A stretch of DNA of 64,000 nucleotides from Paractinoplanes brasiliensis (GTDB lineage Bacteria > Actinomycetota > Actinomycetes > Mycobacteriales > Micromonosporaceae), in the NCBI RefSeq assembly GCF_004362215.1, contig NZ_SNWR01000001.1, forward strand, positions 2,730,001-2,794,000. Reading direction: 5' to 3'. Positions 8,331-15,652 of this stretch are shown piece by piece. Position 1 is the first letter of the stretch. Each line of letters begins with the position of its first letter. A program made the translations under genes and the position numbers. The notes under the pieces were generated by a model. That model was not told where the DNA came from. It did not search any database and saw nothing but the letters and a program-made list of their open reading frames with translations.

Positions 8331-9530
8331 GTGCCGGGCATGGCTTTTCGGACCTGGGTGAAGTTGTTGGGGGCCGCGTTCGGCGCCGCGGCGCTGGTCG
8401 GCGCCGGTCAGCTGGGGCTCGCCTACGGGCTGGGCATCCTCAACTTCACCCGTGTCGTGGACGCTACCGCCCGTGATCAATGGACCGCTCAGCTGGGCTG
8501 GGTCGCGTGGTTCGCGCTCACCGCGGCAGCCGCCGGTGGGCTGGCCGGCCGGACCCGGCTGCCCCTGACGGCGGGCGCTGGCACCCGGATGATCGGCGCG
8601 ATCGCGGCCGGTGTGGGCGCGGCGGCGATCGTGCCGCTGACCATGCAGCCGGCCCGCAGCGCCGAGATCGCGGGGGTCAACGCGGTCTTCGTGATCGGTT
8701 CGTGTGCCCTGATCGGCGCGGCCGGGGGCATCTTCGCCGCGTACGCCGCCCTGGGCCGTTCCGTGTCGCACTGGAGCCTGGTGACCCTGTCCGGCGCGGT
8801 CTGGCTCGTCGCGCTCACATCGGTGGCGCCTTCCCTGCGTTCGGGTGAGACCCTTCCCCCCGTACGCCTCGGCGTGCTCGACGCCGATTTTGTGCCCGAC
8901 AGCCTCATCGAGCGGGCCGCCCTGTTCACCATGCCGGTGCTCGCCCTGCTCAGTGGCTTGGTCATCGGTCTTGCGGCCCGCCGCCGCGGACTGTCCACGA
9001 CGGCGATCGCCCTGGCCGGCCTGCCCGGTCCGGCCCTGCTCACGGTGGCCTACCTGATCGCCGGGCCGGGCGCGACCCGCTTCCAGGAGGTGCCGTACTA
9101 CGGCGCCATGACCGCGGCCGGCGCCGGCGTGTTCGGCTCGGTGATCGCCGCCATGCTGCGTCGCGGTCCTGCTTCCGACCAGCCCGGCTCCCCGCTCGAC
9201 CCGGAACCCACCGCCGACCGTCCGCCGCTGCCGCAGCGCGACGCCCAGCCCGACTCGGCGATCGCTCAGGCCGGCGGCGGCCCGCTGCCCGGCACGGGCG
9301 CCGCCCAGGCCATCACCGGACGGGCGTCCGTCGCGGCCCGGTCCACCGTGGCCGCCCGTGCGGCGGTCGCCGCCCAGCGCCCGGAGCACGAGCTGAAACC
9401 GTCCGACACCGGCGTGATCACGATGCCCCCGTTCGACGGTTTCACCCCGCCCTCGCAGCAGCAGCGACCCGCCCGGCCGGACAATCCGGACGGCGAGATC
9501 GCCGATTGGGTGAGCGGGCTCGGCCGCTAA
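8331..9530 (+). CDS. Multi-pass membrane protein of unknown function
   Basis: 399 aa. About eight hydrophobic segments fill residues 8-290 (for example LLGAAFGAAALVGAGQLGLAYGL and LFTMPVLALLSGLVIGLAA), followed by a soluble, probably disordered, Pro/Ala-rich tail of about 100 residues. I recognise no family motif. The GTG at 8331 has GAGGGA 8 nt upstream; an ATG at 8340 is the alternative. It is convergent with thiC. Similar Ala/Gly-rich polytopic proteins are common in Micromonosporaceae genomes; no function is proposed. Confidence 0.75.
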   Translation: MPGMAFRTWVKLLGAAFGAAALVGAGQLGLAYGLGILNFTRVVDATARDQWTAQLGWVAWFALTAAAAGGLAGRTRLPLTAGAGTRMIGAIAAGVGAAAIVPLTMQPARSAEIAGVNAVFVIGSCALIGAAGGIFAAYAALGRSVSHWSLVTLSGAVWLVALTSVAPSLRSGETLPPVRLGVLDADFVPDSLIERAALFTMPVLALLSGLVIGLAARRRGLSTTAIALAGLPGPALLTVAYLIAGPGATRFQEVPYYGAMTAAGAGVFGSVIAAMLRRGPASDQPGSPLDPEPTADRPPLPQRDAQPDSAIAQAGGGPLPGTGAAQAITGRASVAARSTVAARAAVAAQRPEHELKPSDTGVITMPPFDGFTPPSQQQRPARPDNPDGEIADWVSGLGR

Positions 9531-9582
9531 TTCCGTCGTCCTCGATATCTGGCACAACGAGGATCGGAAGCACGGAGCCGCC

Positions 9583-9685
9583 ATTTCCCGTGAATCCGCA
9601 ATCGGAGCCGATCACGGATTCACGGAAATCGAACTCCCTATTGGCGTTCGGCCAAGAGGTTCGTTTCCTGGAATGGCTCCAGGAA
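9583..9685. terminator. Two hairpins between convergent membrane-protein gene and thiC
   Basis: The first hairpin pairs ATTTCCCGTGAATCCG (9583-9598) with CGGATTCACGGAAAT (9615-9629) with one bulged C. The second pairs TTCCTGGA (9665-9672) with TCCAGGAA (9678-9685) around a 5-nt loop, only 8 bp beyond the thiC stop. The first probably ends the plus-strand transcript and the second the thiamine operon. U-runs are short. Confidence 0.6.
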
Positions 9686-9693
9686 CCGCGCCA

Positions 9694-11244
9694 CTAGGTG
9701 ATCTCGCCTTTACCGGAGTGCGCGGGAACGACGGGCAACGGAACATAGACCCGGCCGCCGGAGGCGACGAACTCCTGCGACTTCTGGCCCATCCCCTGCG
9801 CCTTGAGCTCGTGGCTGATCTTCATCGAGCAGAACTTGGGCCCGCACATCGAGCAGAAGTGCGCAGTCTTCGCGGCCGAGGCCGGCAGCGTCTCGTCGTG
9901 GTAGGCCCGCGCGGTCTCCGGGTCGAGGGCGAGCTCGAACTGGTCCTCCCAGCGGAACTCGAACCGGGCCTTGGACAGCGCGTCGTCCCACTCCTGCGCG
10001 CCCGGGTGCCCCTTGGCCAGGTCGGCCGCGTGCGCCGCGATCTTGTAGGCGATCATCCCGGCCTTGACGTCGTCCTTGTCCGGCAGCCCCAGGTGCTCCT
10101 TGGGCGTCACGTAACAGAGCATCGCCGTGCCGAACATCCCGATCATCGCCGCCCCGATCGCCGACGTGATGTGGTCGTACGCGGGAGCGATGTCGGTCGT
10201 CAGCGGCCCGAGCGTGTAGAAGGGTGCGCCGCCGCACAGCTCGACCTGCAGGTCCACGTTCTCCTTGATCTTGTGCATCGGCACGTGGCCCGGCCCCTCG
10301 ACCATCACCTGCACGTCGTGCTCCCAGGCGCGGTGGGTCAACTCCCCCAGCGTGCGCAGCTCGGCGAACTGCGCCTCGTCGTTGGCGTCGGCGATCGAGC
10401 CCGGGCGCAGGCCGTCGCCGAGCGAGAACGTGATGTCGTAGTCGGCGAAGATCCGGCACATCTCGTCGAAGTTCGTGTAGAGGAAGTTCTCCTCGTGGTG
10501 GGCGAGACACCAGGCCGCCATGATCGAGCCGCCGCGGGACACGATGCCGGTCACCCGGTCGGCCGCCAGTGGCACGTACGGCAGCAGGACCCCGGCGTGG
10601 ATCGTCATGTAGTCGACACCCTGCTCGGCCTGCTCGATGATGGTGTCGCGGAACAACTCCCAGGTCAGCTTGACCGGGTCGCCCTTGACCTTCTCGAGCG
10701 CCTGATAGATCGGCACGGTCCCGATCGGTACCGGTGAGTTCCGGATGATCGCCTCGCGGGTCTCGTGGATGCGCGGACCGGTCGACAGGTCCATCACCGT
10801 GTCGGCGCCCCACCGCGTGGCCCAGGTCAGCTTCTCGACCTCCTCGGCCACCGACGACGTCACGGCCGAGGTGCCGATGTTCGCGTTGACCTTCACCAGG
10901 AACCGCGACCCGATGATCATCGGCTCGGACTCGGGATGGTTGCGGTTCGCCGGCAGCACGGCCCGGCCGGCGGCGATCTCCGCGCGAACCAGTTCGGCCG
11001 GCACGTTCTCGCGGATCGCCACGAACTCCATCTCGGGCGTCACGACGCCGGCCCGCGCCGACGCGAGCTGGGTGCGGCCGCTCACCCAGGGCGCGCGCAG
11101 CGGCGGCAGGCCCTTCTCGGGTTCGCTGCCCGGCCCGGAGGTGTCGTAGAGCCGTACGGGGTCGTTGCCGTCACTCAGCTCGACCGACGCGAACGGCACC
11201 CGGATGTCCGAGCTCGACCCCTCGACGTACACTTTGCGCCTCAT
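9694..11244 (-). CDS. thiC: Phosphomethylpyrimidine synthase ThiC
   Basis: 516 aa. Radical-SAM-type enzyme that rearranges aminoimidazole ribotide to hydroxymethylpyrimidine phosphate. Seen here: SRFLVKVNANIGTSAV, TRWGADTVMDLSTG, DYMTIHAGVLL, MVEGPGHVPMHKI and the C-terminal iron-sulfur motif CSMCGPKFC (C-x2-C-x4-C). The ATG at 11244 follows GGGGAGGA. It is last in the thiamine operon, 54 bp after thiD. In many actinobacteria thiC has its own riboswitch; none is seen in that gap, so it relies on the upstream element. Confidence 0.97.
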   Translation of the reverse strand: MRRKVYVEGSSSDIRVPFASVELSDGNDPVRLYDTSGPGSEPEKGLPPLRAPWVSGRTQLASARAGVVTPEMEFVAIRENVPAELVRAEIAAGRAVLPANRNHPESEPMIIGSRFLVKVNANIGTSAVTSSVAEEVEKLTWATRWGADTVMDLSTGPRIHETREAIIRNSPVPIGTVPIYQALEKVKGDPVKLTWELFRDTIIEQAEQGVDYMTIHAGVLLPYVPLAADRVTGIVSRGGSIMAAWCLAHHEENFLYTNFDEMCRIFADYDITFSLGDGLRPGSIADANDEAQFAELRTLGELTHRAWEHDVQVMVEGPGHVPMHKIKENVDLQVELCGGAPFYTLGPLTTDIAPAYDHITSAIGAAMIGMFGTAMLCYVTPKEHLGLPDKDDVKAGMIAYKIAAHAADLAKGHPGAQEWDDALSKARFEFRWEDQFELALDPETARAYHDETLPASAAKTAHFCSMCGPKFCSMKISHELKAQGMGQKSQEFVASGGRVYVPLPVVPAHSGKGEIT

Positions 11245-11298
11245 ATCCCATTCCTCCCCTTCGGAGGACGCACTGATCCCCTGTGGACGGCGCCCTCG

Positions 11299-12051
11299 TT
11301 AAATCGCGAAGTGGTTCAGCGGCCCGGGGCCGGCGCCCAGCTGCCAGTCGCGCCCACCGGCGAGCGCGGCGGTCACGTACTTCTTGGCCGCCCGTACGGC
11401 CTCCGGCACCCGATCACCCAGGGCCAGCCGCACGGCGATCGCCGACGAGAAAGTGCAGCCCGAGCCGTGGTTGTTGACCGTCGCCACCGGCTCGCCCGCG
11501 ATCGTCTCGGTCACGCCGCCGAAATGCAGCACGTCAACGGCCAGCTCGCTGCCGGTCACCACGACGGCTCGTCCGCCCAGCTTCTGCGCCGCGGCGGCCA
11601 TCTGCGGCACGGTCTCCACCGGCTCCCCGACGAGAGCCGCGGCCTCCTGCCTGTTCGGGGTCAGCACACACGGGCTCTTCAGAAGCGGCGCAACCGAGGC
11701 GGTCTCGGCCAGCCGGGCCCCCGAGGTGGCAACCAGCACCGGATCGACGACCAGGTTGGGCAGCCGGTCGGCCCACGACGCGAGCAACTCGCCCACGGCC
11801 GGGTCACCGATCATGCCGACCTTGACCGCGGCGACCGGCAGATCCGCCAGCACCGCCTCCAGCTGCGCCGCCACCACATCAACCGGGATCGGATGGATCG
11901 CGGTCACGCCCAGGGTGTTCTGCGCGGTGACGGCGGTCAGGACCGAGGTCCCGTACGCCCCCAGCGCCGCGAACGTCTTGAGATCGGCCTGGATGCCGGC
12001 CCCACCCCCGGAGTCCGACCCCGCGATGGTCAACACCACCGGCGGCGTCAT
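11299..12051 (-). CDS. thiD: Hydroxymethylpyrimidine/phosphomethylpyrimidine kinase ThiD
   Basis: 250 aa ribokinase-family kinase that phosphorylates hydroxymethylpyrimidine (phosphate) to the diphosphate. Motifs: VLTIAGSDSGGGAGIQADLKTF at the N-terminus, VKVGMIGD, VVDPVLVATSGA, and the anion hole/base motif NNHGSGCTFSSAIA. The ATG at 12051 overlaps the stop of the TenI-like gene as ATGA, which is why it is preferred to a GTG at 12060. It supplies the pyrimidine half for the ThiE encoded in the same operon. Confidence 0.95.
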   Translation of the reverse strand: MTPPVVLTIAGSDSGGGAGIQADLKTFAALGAYGTSVLTAVTAQNTLGVTAIHPIPVDVVAAQLEAVLADLPVAAVKVGMIGDPAVGELLASWADRLPNLVVDPVLVATSGARLAETASVAPLLKSPCVLTPNRQEAAALVGEPVETVPQMAAAAQKLGGRAVVVTGSELAVDVLHFGGVTETIAGEPVATVNNHGSGCTFSSAIAVRLALGDRVPEAVRAAKKYVTAALAGGRDWQLGAGPGPLNHFAI

Positions 12052-12737
12052 GACCGCCACACCCCGCCTCGGCCCGCAGCCTGTGGATAATCCGCCCCAC
12101 CCGCTTGACAGGGTGTACTTTCATCCCTCTCCCCAGGGAGGGTGGGGGCTGGGGATGGCATTACAGCACCCAGACGATCTTGGAAGGCCGTGATCAGCTC
12201 GGCGGCCACGCCCGCCGGATCAGCGGCGCCCATGATCGCGCCCATCACGGCGATCCCCCTGGCTCCAGCGGCCGCACACTCCGCGGCCCGCGAAGCGGAA
12301 TCCACCCCACCGAGCGCCAGCCACGGCACGTCCCCCGCCACCCCAGCCGCCGCAGCGGGCCCCAGCGGCGGCCCATACCCCGGCTTCGAGCGGGTCGGAT
12401 AGATCGGCGACAACGTCACGTAGTCCGCAGCCGACATATCCGAGAAGTCGTGGCAAGACCGCCCCACCAGGGTCACCCGCCCGGAAGGCAACGGATCCAC
12501 CGCCGCCAGATGCACAGCGTCCCCATCGAGCGGGTCGGGCCCGGCCACGATCAGCCGCCCCGCCGGCAGCAGCGCCCGCAAGGAAGCCGCCAGCGCAGAC
12601 CTTTCCCCGTACGGCAGATCCCGCTCCCGCAGAATCACCCACGAGGCGCCACCGCGAACCGCCTCCCGCACCACCCAGGTCAGCGGCCGGCGAGCCATCC
12701 GCCGGTCGGTCAGCACCACGAGCCCGCCCGGCGTCAC
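12048..12737 (-). CDS. ThiE/TenI-family protein, probable thiazole tautomerase
   Basis: 229 aa. The ThiE/TenI TIM-barrel signature YVTLSPIYPTRSKPGYGPPLG and WLALGGV are present, but the protein differs clearly from the ThiE encoded at the start of the operon, with only weak diphosphate-binding resemblance. It lies directly after thiG with a GTGA overlap, so a TenI-like role (aromatising the ThiG product) is the best inference. The last about 35 residues are low-complexity and read through a G-rich tract; they may be a recent extension. It overlaps thiD by 4 bp. Confidence 0.75.
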   Translation of the reverse strand: MTPGGLVVLTDRRMARRPLTWVVREAVRGGASWVILRERDLPYGERSALAASLRALLPAGRLIVAGPDPLDGDAVHLAAVDPLPSGRVTLVGRSCHDFSDMSAADYVTLSPIYPTRSKPGYGPPLGPAAAAGVAGDVPWLALGGVDSASRAAECAAAGARGIAVMGAIMGAADPAGVAAELITAFQDRLGAVMPSPAPTLPGERDESTPCQAGGADYPQAAGRGGVWRS

Positions 12738-13486
12738 CACTCCGCGATCCCCTCGTCCGATGTGGACGCCAGCGCGTGGAACCGCCGCGGTATCCGACCG
12801 GCCGTGAAGGCGAGCCGCCCGGCGATCACCGCATGACGCATCGCGGAAGCCATGGCGGCCGGCGATTCGGCCCGGGTGATGGCGCTGGCGATCAGCACGG
12901 CGTCGCAGCCCAGCTCCATCGCCAGCGCCGCGTCCGAGGCCGTCCCGATGCCCGCGTCGAGCACCACCGGCACGTCCACGCTCTGCCGGATCAGCCGGAT
13001 GTGGTGCGGGTTCGAGATGCCCAGACCGGAACCGATCGGCGACCCGGCCGGCATCACCGCCGCACAGCCCACGTCGGCCAGCCGCCGGGCCAGGATCGGG
13101 TCGTCGCTGGTGTACGGCAACACCCGGAACCCGTCCGCCACCAGCGTCTCGGCCGCCTTCAGCAACTCCACCCCGTCGGGCAGCAAGGTTCGCTCGTCGC
13201 CGATCACCTCGAGCTTGACGAGGTCGGTCTCGAACGCGTCGCGGGCCAGGTGGGCCGTCTTGACCGCGTCCCCCGCGGTGTAGCAACCGGCCGTGTTCGG
13301 CAGCACCGCCACCCCGAGCCTGTCGAGCATCGGCAGCAGGCCCGGCCCGGCCGCGTCGACCCGGCGCAGCGCCACGGTGACCAGCGCGGTCTCGGACGCG
13401 GCGATCGCCTCCTCCAGCGCGGCCAGGCTGTTCGCCCCGCCGGTGCCGAGGATGAGCCGCGACTTCTCGAACAGGTCCACAGTCAT
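12734..13486 (-). CDS. thiG: Thiazole synthase ThiG
   Basis: 250 aa TIM-barrel enzyme making the thiazole phosphate from deoxyxylulose 5-phosphate, dehydroglycine and ThiS thiocarboxylate. Motifs: SRLILGTGGANS, NTAGCYTAGDAVKTAHLARDAF, the VKLEVIGD strand whose Lys forms the Schiff base, MPAGSPIGSGLGI and VVLDAGIGTASDAALAMELGC. The ATG at 13486 overlaps the thiS stop by 4 bp; a longer in-frame reading upstream lies inside thiS. With ThiO making the iminoacetate, all partners are adjacent. Confidence 0.97.
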   Translation of the reverse strand: MTVDLFEKSRLILGTGGANSLAALEEAIAASETALVTVALRRVDAAGPGLLPMLDRLGVAVLPNTAGCYTAGDAVKTAHLARDAFETDLVKLEVIGDERTLLPDGVELLKAAETLVADGFRVLPYTSDDPILARRLADVGCAAVMPAGSPIGSGLGISNPHHIRLIRQSVDVPVVLDAGIGTASDAALAMELGCDAVLIASAITRAESPAAMASAMRHAVIAGRLAFTAGRIPRRFHALASTSDEGIAEW

Positions 13487-13680
13487 CCTCCCTGCGCCGC
13501 GGTCAGCACTTCGACCCGGTCGCCGTCCGCCAGTTCGGTCTCCACCCACGTCGAGCGGGGCACGACCTCGCCGTTGACCGCGACCGCGACTCCCCGCCGG
13601 GCCTCGGTGATCGTCTGAACGAGCGCCTGCACAGTTCCGGCGTCGCTCTCGATCGCCGTCCCGTTGACCGTCAAACGCAT
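13483..13680 (-). CDS. thiS: Sulfur carrier protein ThiS
   Basis: 65 aa, ubiquitin-like. Starts MRLTVNG, contains VAVAVNGEVVPRSTW and ELADGDRVEVL, and ends in the essential Gly-Gly that is thiocarboxylated. The ATG shares its A with the TGA of an upstream mini-ORF (TGATG), and GGAGG lies 5 nt before it. No thiF is in the operon, so adenylation must be done by an enzyme encoded elsewhere. Confidence 0.95.
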   Translation of the reverse strand: MRLTVNGTAIESDAGTVQALVQTITEARRGVAVAVNGEVVPRSTWVETELADGDRVEVLTAAQGG

Positions 13681-13727
13681 CAGACCCTCCGGATCTCGTC
13701 GCCGAACATCCCGGTCACCAGCAGCAT
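13680..13727 (-). CDS. Mini-ORF of 15 codons between thiO and thiS
   Basis: Reads MLLVTGMFGDEIRRV and stops at a TGA that shares its A with the thiS ATG. It starts at an ATG that shares its A with the stop of the mini-ORF upstream, with GGAGG 5 nt ahead. It is an imperfect tandem copy of the neighbouring 13-codon ORF. Translation is plausible, because both ribosome site and coupling are intact. A relay that carries ribosomes from thiO to thiS is more likely than a functional peptide. Confidence 0.45.
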   Translation of the reverse strand: MLLVTGMFGDEIRRV

Positions 13728-13768
13728 CAGAACCTCCGGACCTGGTCGCCGAACACCCCGGTCAGCAT
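13727..13768 (-). CDS. Mini-ORF of 13 codons directly after thiO
   Basis: Reads MLTGVFGDQVRRF. Its ATG shares its A with the thiO TGA, and its TGA shares its A with the next mini-ORF's ATG; GGAGG is 5 nt upstream of the start. Its last codons (CGG AGG TTC TGA) are identical to the end of thiO, so it arose by tandem duplication of the thiO end. Confidence 0.45.
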   Translation of the reverse strand: MLTGVFGDQVRRF

Positions 13769-14772
13769 CAGAACCTCCGGGGCGAGAAGTCGGCCGACAT
13801 CGGATCGTCCGCGCCGTCCAGCACCAGCCCGGCGACGATGTCGGCGGTCACCGGCGCCAGCAGCACCCCGTTGCGGAAATGCCCCGCCGCCACCACCACA
13901 CGGTCGTCAAGCCGCCCGAGCAGCGGCGCGTTGTCGGGTGTGCCGGGCCGGTGCCCGACCGTGGTCTCGGTGAGTTCGAGTTCGGCCAACCCCGGCACCA
14001 GGTCGAGCGCCGCGCGCAGCAGCTCGTGCACTCCACCCGCCGTGACCAGCCGGTCGGTCCGCTCCTCCTGGGTCGCGCCCACCACCACTTCGCCGTCCGC
14101 GCGCGGCACGATGTAGACCTCACGCCCGTCGACAGATGCGTTGAGCACGTGCCGCAGCAGCCCCGGCTCGCCGCGCAGCCGCAGCACCTGGCCCTTGACC
14201 GGCCGGATCGGCAGCCCGGTCAGCGCCGCCGTGCCACATCCGGCAGCCACCACAACAGTCGCCGAATCCACATCGGACAGCGCCTCGACCCGTTTGGGCA
14301 CCACCCGCGGCCCGAGCTTTTCCCGCAGCGCGCTCACCACCTTGCGCGGGTCGACCTGGGTTTCCCGAGGATCAAAGACCCCAGCCCGTACGCGGGGAGA
14401 CAGTGCCGGCTCGAGGTCACGCAACTCGGAGGGCCGCAGCAGGGCCAGCTCCTGCCGTTTCCAGACGCGCGCCCGCTGAGCCAGGTCGTCCGCCGTCATC
14501 GCCAGGCTGAGGGTGCCGGCGTCGTCATAGCCGACATCAACCCCCAGTTCCTTCGCGTACGCGGGCCACAGCTGGGCCGATCGCTCCAGTAACCGGATCA
14601 GGGCCGGGTCCTCGTGCTCGGATTCCCCGCCCGGCGCGAGCATCCCCGCCGCGACGTGCCAGGCGCCGTCGTCCCCGCCGTCCAGCACGGTCACGTCCGC
14701 ACCACGCTGCACGAGCCGCCACGCAACAGAAAGCCCGACGATCCCGCCCCCGACCACCGTGACGTCGCTCAT
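13768..14772 (-). CDS. thiO: Glycine oxidase ThiO
   Basis: 334 aa FAD-dependent amine oxidase giving iminoacetate for thiazole synthesis in aerobes. N-terminal dinucleotide motif VTVVGGGIVGLSVAWRL, then AAGMLAPGGESE, VVVAAGCGT, VKGQVLRLRG and the C-terminal FAD motif VVVAAGHFRNGVLLAPVTADI. The ATG at 14772 overlaps the thiE stop as ATGA. The presence of ThiO rather than ThiH indicates an oxygen-dependent route. Confidence 0.96.
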   Translation of the reverse strand: MSDVTVVGGGIVGLSVAWRLVQRGADVTVLDGGDDGAWHVAAGMLAPGGESEHEDPALIRLLERSAQLWPAYAKELGVDVGYDDAGTLSLAMTADDLAQRARVWKRQELALLRPSELRDLEPALSPRVRAGVFDPRETQVDPRKVVSALREKLGPRVVPKRVEALSDVDSATVVVAAGCGTAALTGLPIRPVKGQVLRLRGEPGLLRHVLNASVDGREVYIVPRADGEVVVGATQEERTDRLVTAGGVHELLRAALDLVPGLAELELTETTVGHRPGTPDNAPLLGRLDDRVVVAAGHFRNGVLLAPVTADIVAGLVLDGADDPMSADFSPRRF

Positions 14773-15512
14773 TGGCGATCCCCGGCCCGCGAAGCCGAAG
14801 CAGACGCACCAGCCGCCGAATCCGATACGCCCGATGAATCCGACTCGCCAAGGGCGGCGGCCCACGAGTCCGACCCGCCAAGACCCGGATGCGACGCGCC
14901 AAGAGACAAATCCGACACACCGAGGCCCGGATGGGCGGCCAGCGCCCGCAGGAACTCGACCGTCGCCCCCGCCGGATCCGCCGCGACAGCCGAGATCACG
15001 GCCACCCCGTAACAGTCCAGCTCCGAGACCCGACCCGCTGTGATGCCCGCGATGGCGATCACCGGCGTACCCGGCACGGCCCGGCTCACCGCCGCGATCC
15101 CGTCCGGCCCGATCGGATCCGGCAACCCGCTCTTGCTGCCGGTGGCGAACGCCGGCCCGACACCGAGGTACGACGCCCCGTCGGCCACAGCGGCCCGGGC
15201 GGCGGACGGGTTCCGGCAGGTGGCGCCGATCACCGGTCCGGGCCCGAGCACCCGGCGCGCGGCCGCCACCGGCAGGTCGTCGGCGCCCACGTGCACGCCG
15301 TCCGCCCCCGCCGCGAGGGCCACCCCGATCCGATCGTCGACCAGGCACAACGCCCCCGCCGGCCGGCACAGCTCAAGCGCCGCGCAGGTCAGGGCGTACG
15401 CCTCGCGGTCGTTGGTCTTGACTCTGATCTGGACAGCCACGGGACCGTGCCCGAGGACGCCCCGCACGATGTCGAGCGAGTCGGTGACGATGTGCAGACG
15501 CGGCAACAACAA
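14769..15512 (-). CDS. thiE: Thiamine-phosphate synthase ThiE
   Basis: 247 aa. TIM-barrel enzyme joining pyrimidine diphosphate and thiazole phosphate. Motifs: LCLVDDRIGVALAAGADGVHVGADDLP, VIGATCRN, YLGVGPAFATGSKSG, and VIAIAGIT. The start is TTG (15512, with TTG repeated twice more), behind GGGAGGAG. The first gene after the TPP riboswitch. The last about 45 residues are a low-complexity Ser/Ala/Gly tail in which HPGLG-SD occurs twice; this tail is beyond the normal ThiE length of about 210 residues. Confidence 0.93.
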   Translation of the reverse strand: MLLPRLHIVTDSLDIVRGVLGHGPVAVQIRVKTNDREAYALTCAALELCRPAGALCLVDDRIGVALAAGADGVHVGADDLPVAAARRVLGPGPVIGATCRNPSAARAAVADGASYLGVGPAFATGSKSGLPDPIGPDGIAAVSRAVPGTPVIAIAGITAGRVSELDCYGVAVISAVAADPAGATVEFLRALAAHPGLGVSDLSLGASHPGLGGSDSWAAALGESDSSGVSDSAAGASASASRAGDRQ

Positions 15513-15516
15513 CGGT

Positions 15517-15612
15517 GGCTCCTCCCTGCGCCGGCATGATCCGGATCAGGTTCGACGGTCGGGGGCCGCGTCAGCCCCCCTCTCAGCCCGGTGCACCGGA
15601 CTCCCGTGGGGT
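15517..15612 (-). ncRNA. TPP riboswitch (THI element)
   Basis: Minus-strand leader of thiE. It contains the conserved CTGAGAGG core segment, the GACCGTCGAACCTGATC segment and the GGATCATGCCGGCGCAGGGA segment, in the right order and spacing for the thi-box, with a variable GGGGGCTG/CGGCCCCC helix between the first two. The 3' GGGAGGAG at its edge is the thiE ribosome site, so thiamine diphosphate probably blocks translation start, as is usual in high-GC bacteria. It should control all of thiE through thiC. Confidence 0.97.
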
Positions 15613-15652
15613 TGTGTTGCCTCGGACCATAACCCGGCCGAGGACGAAAAAA

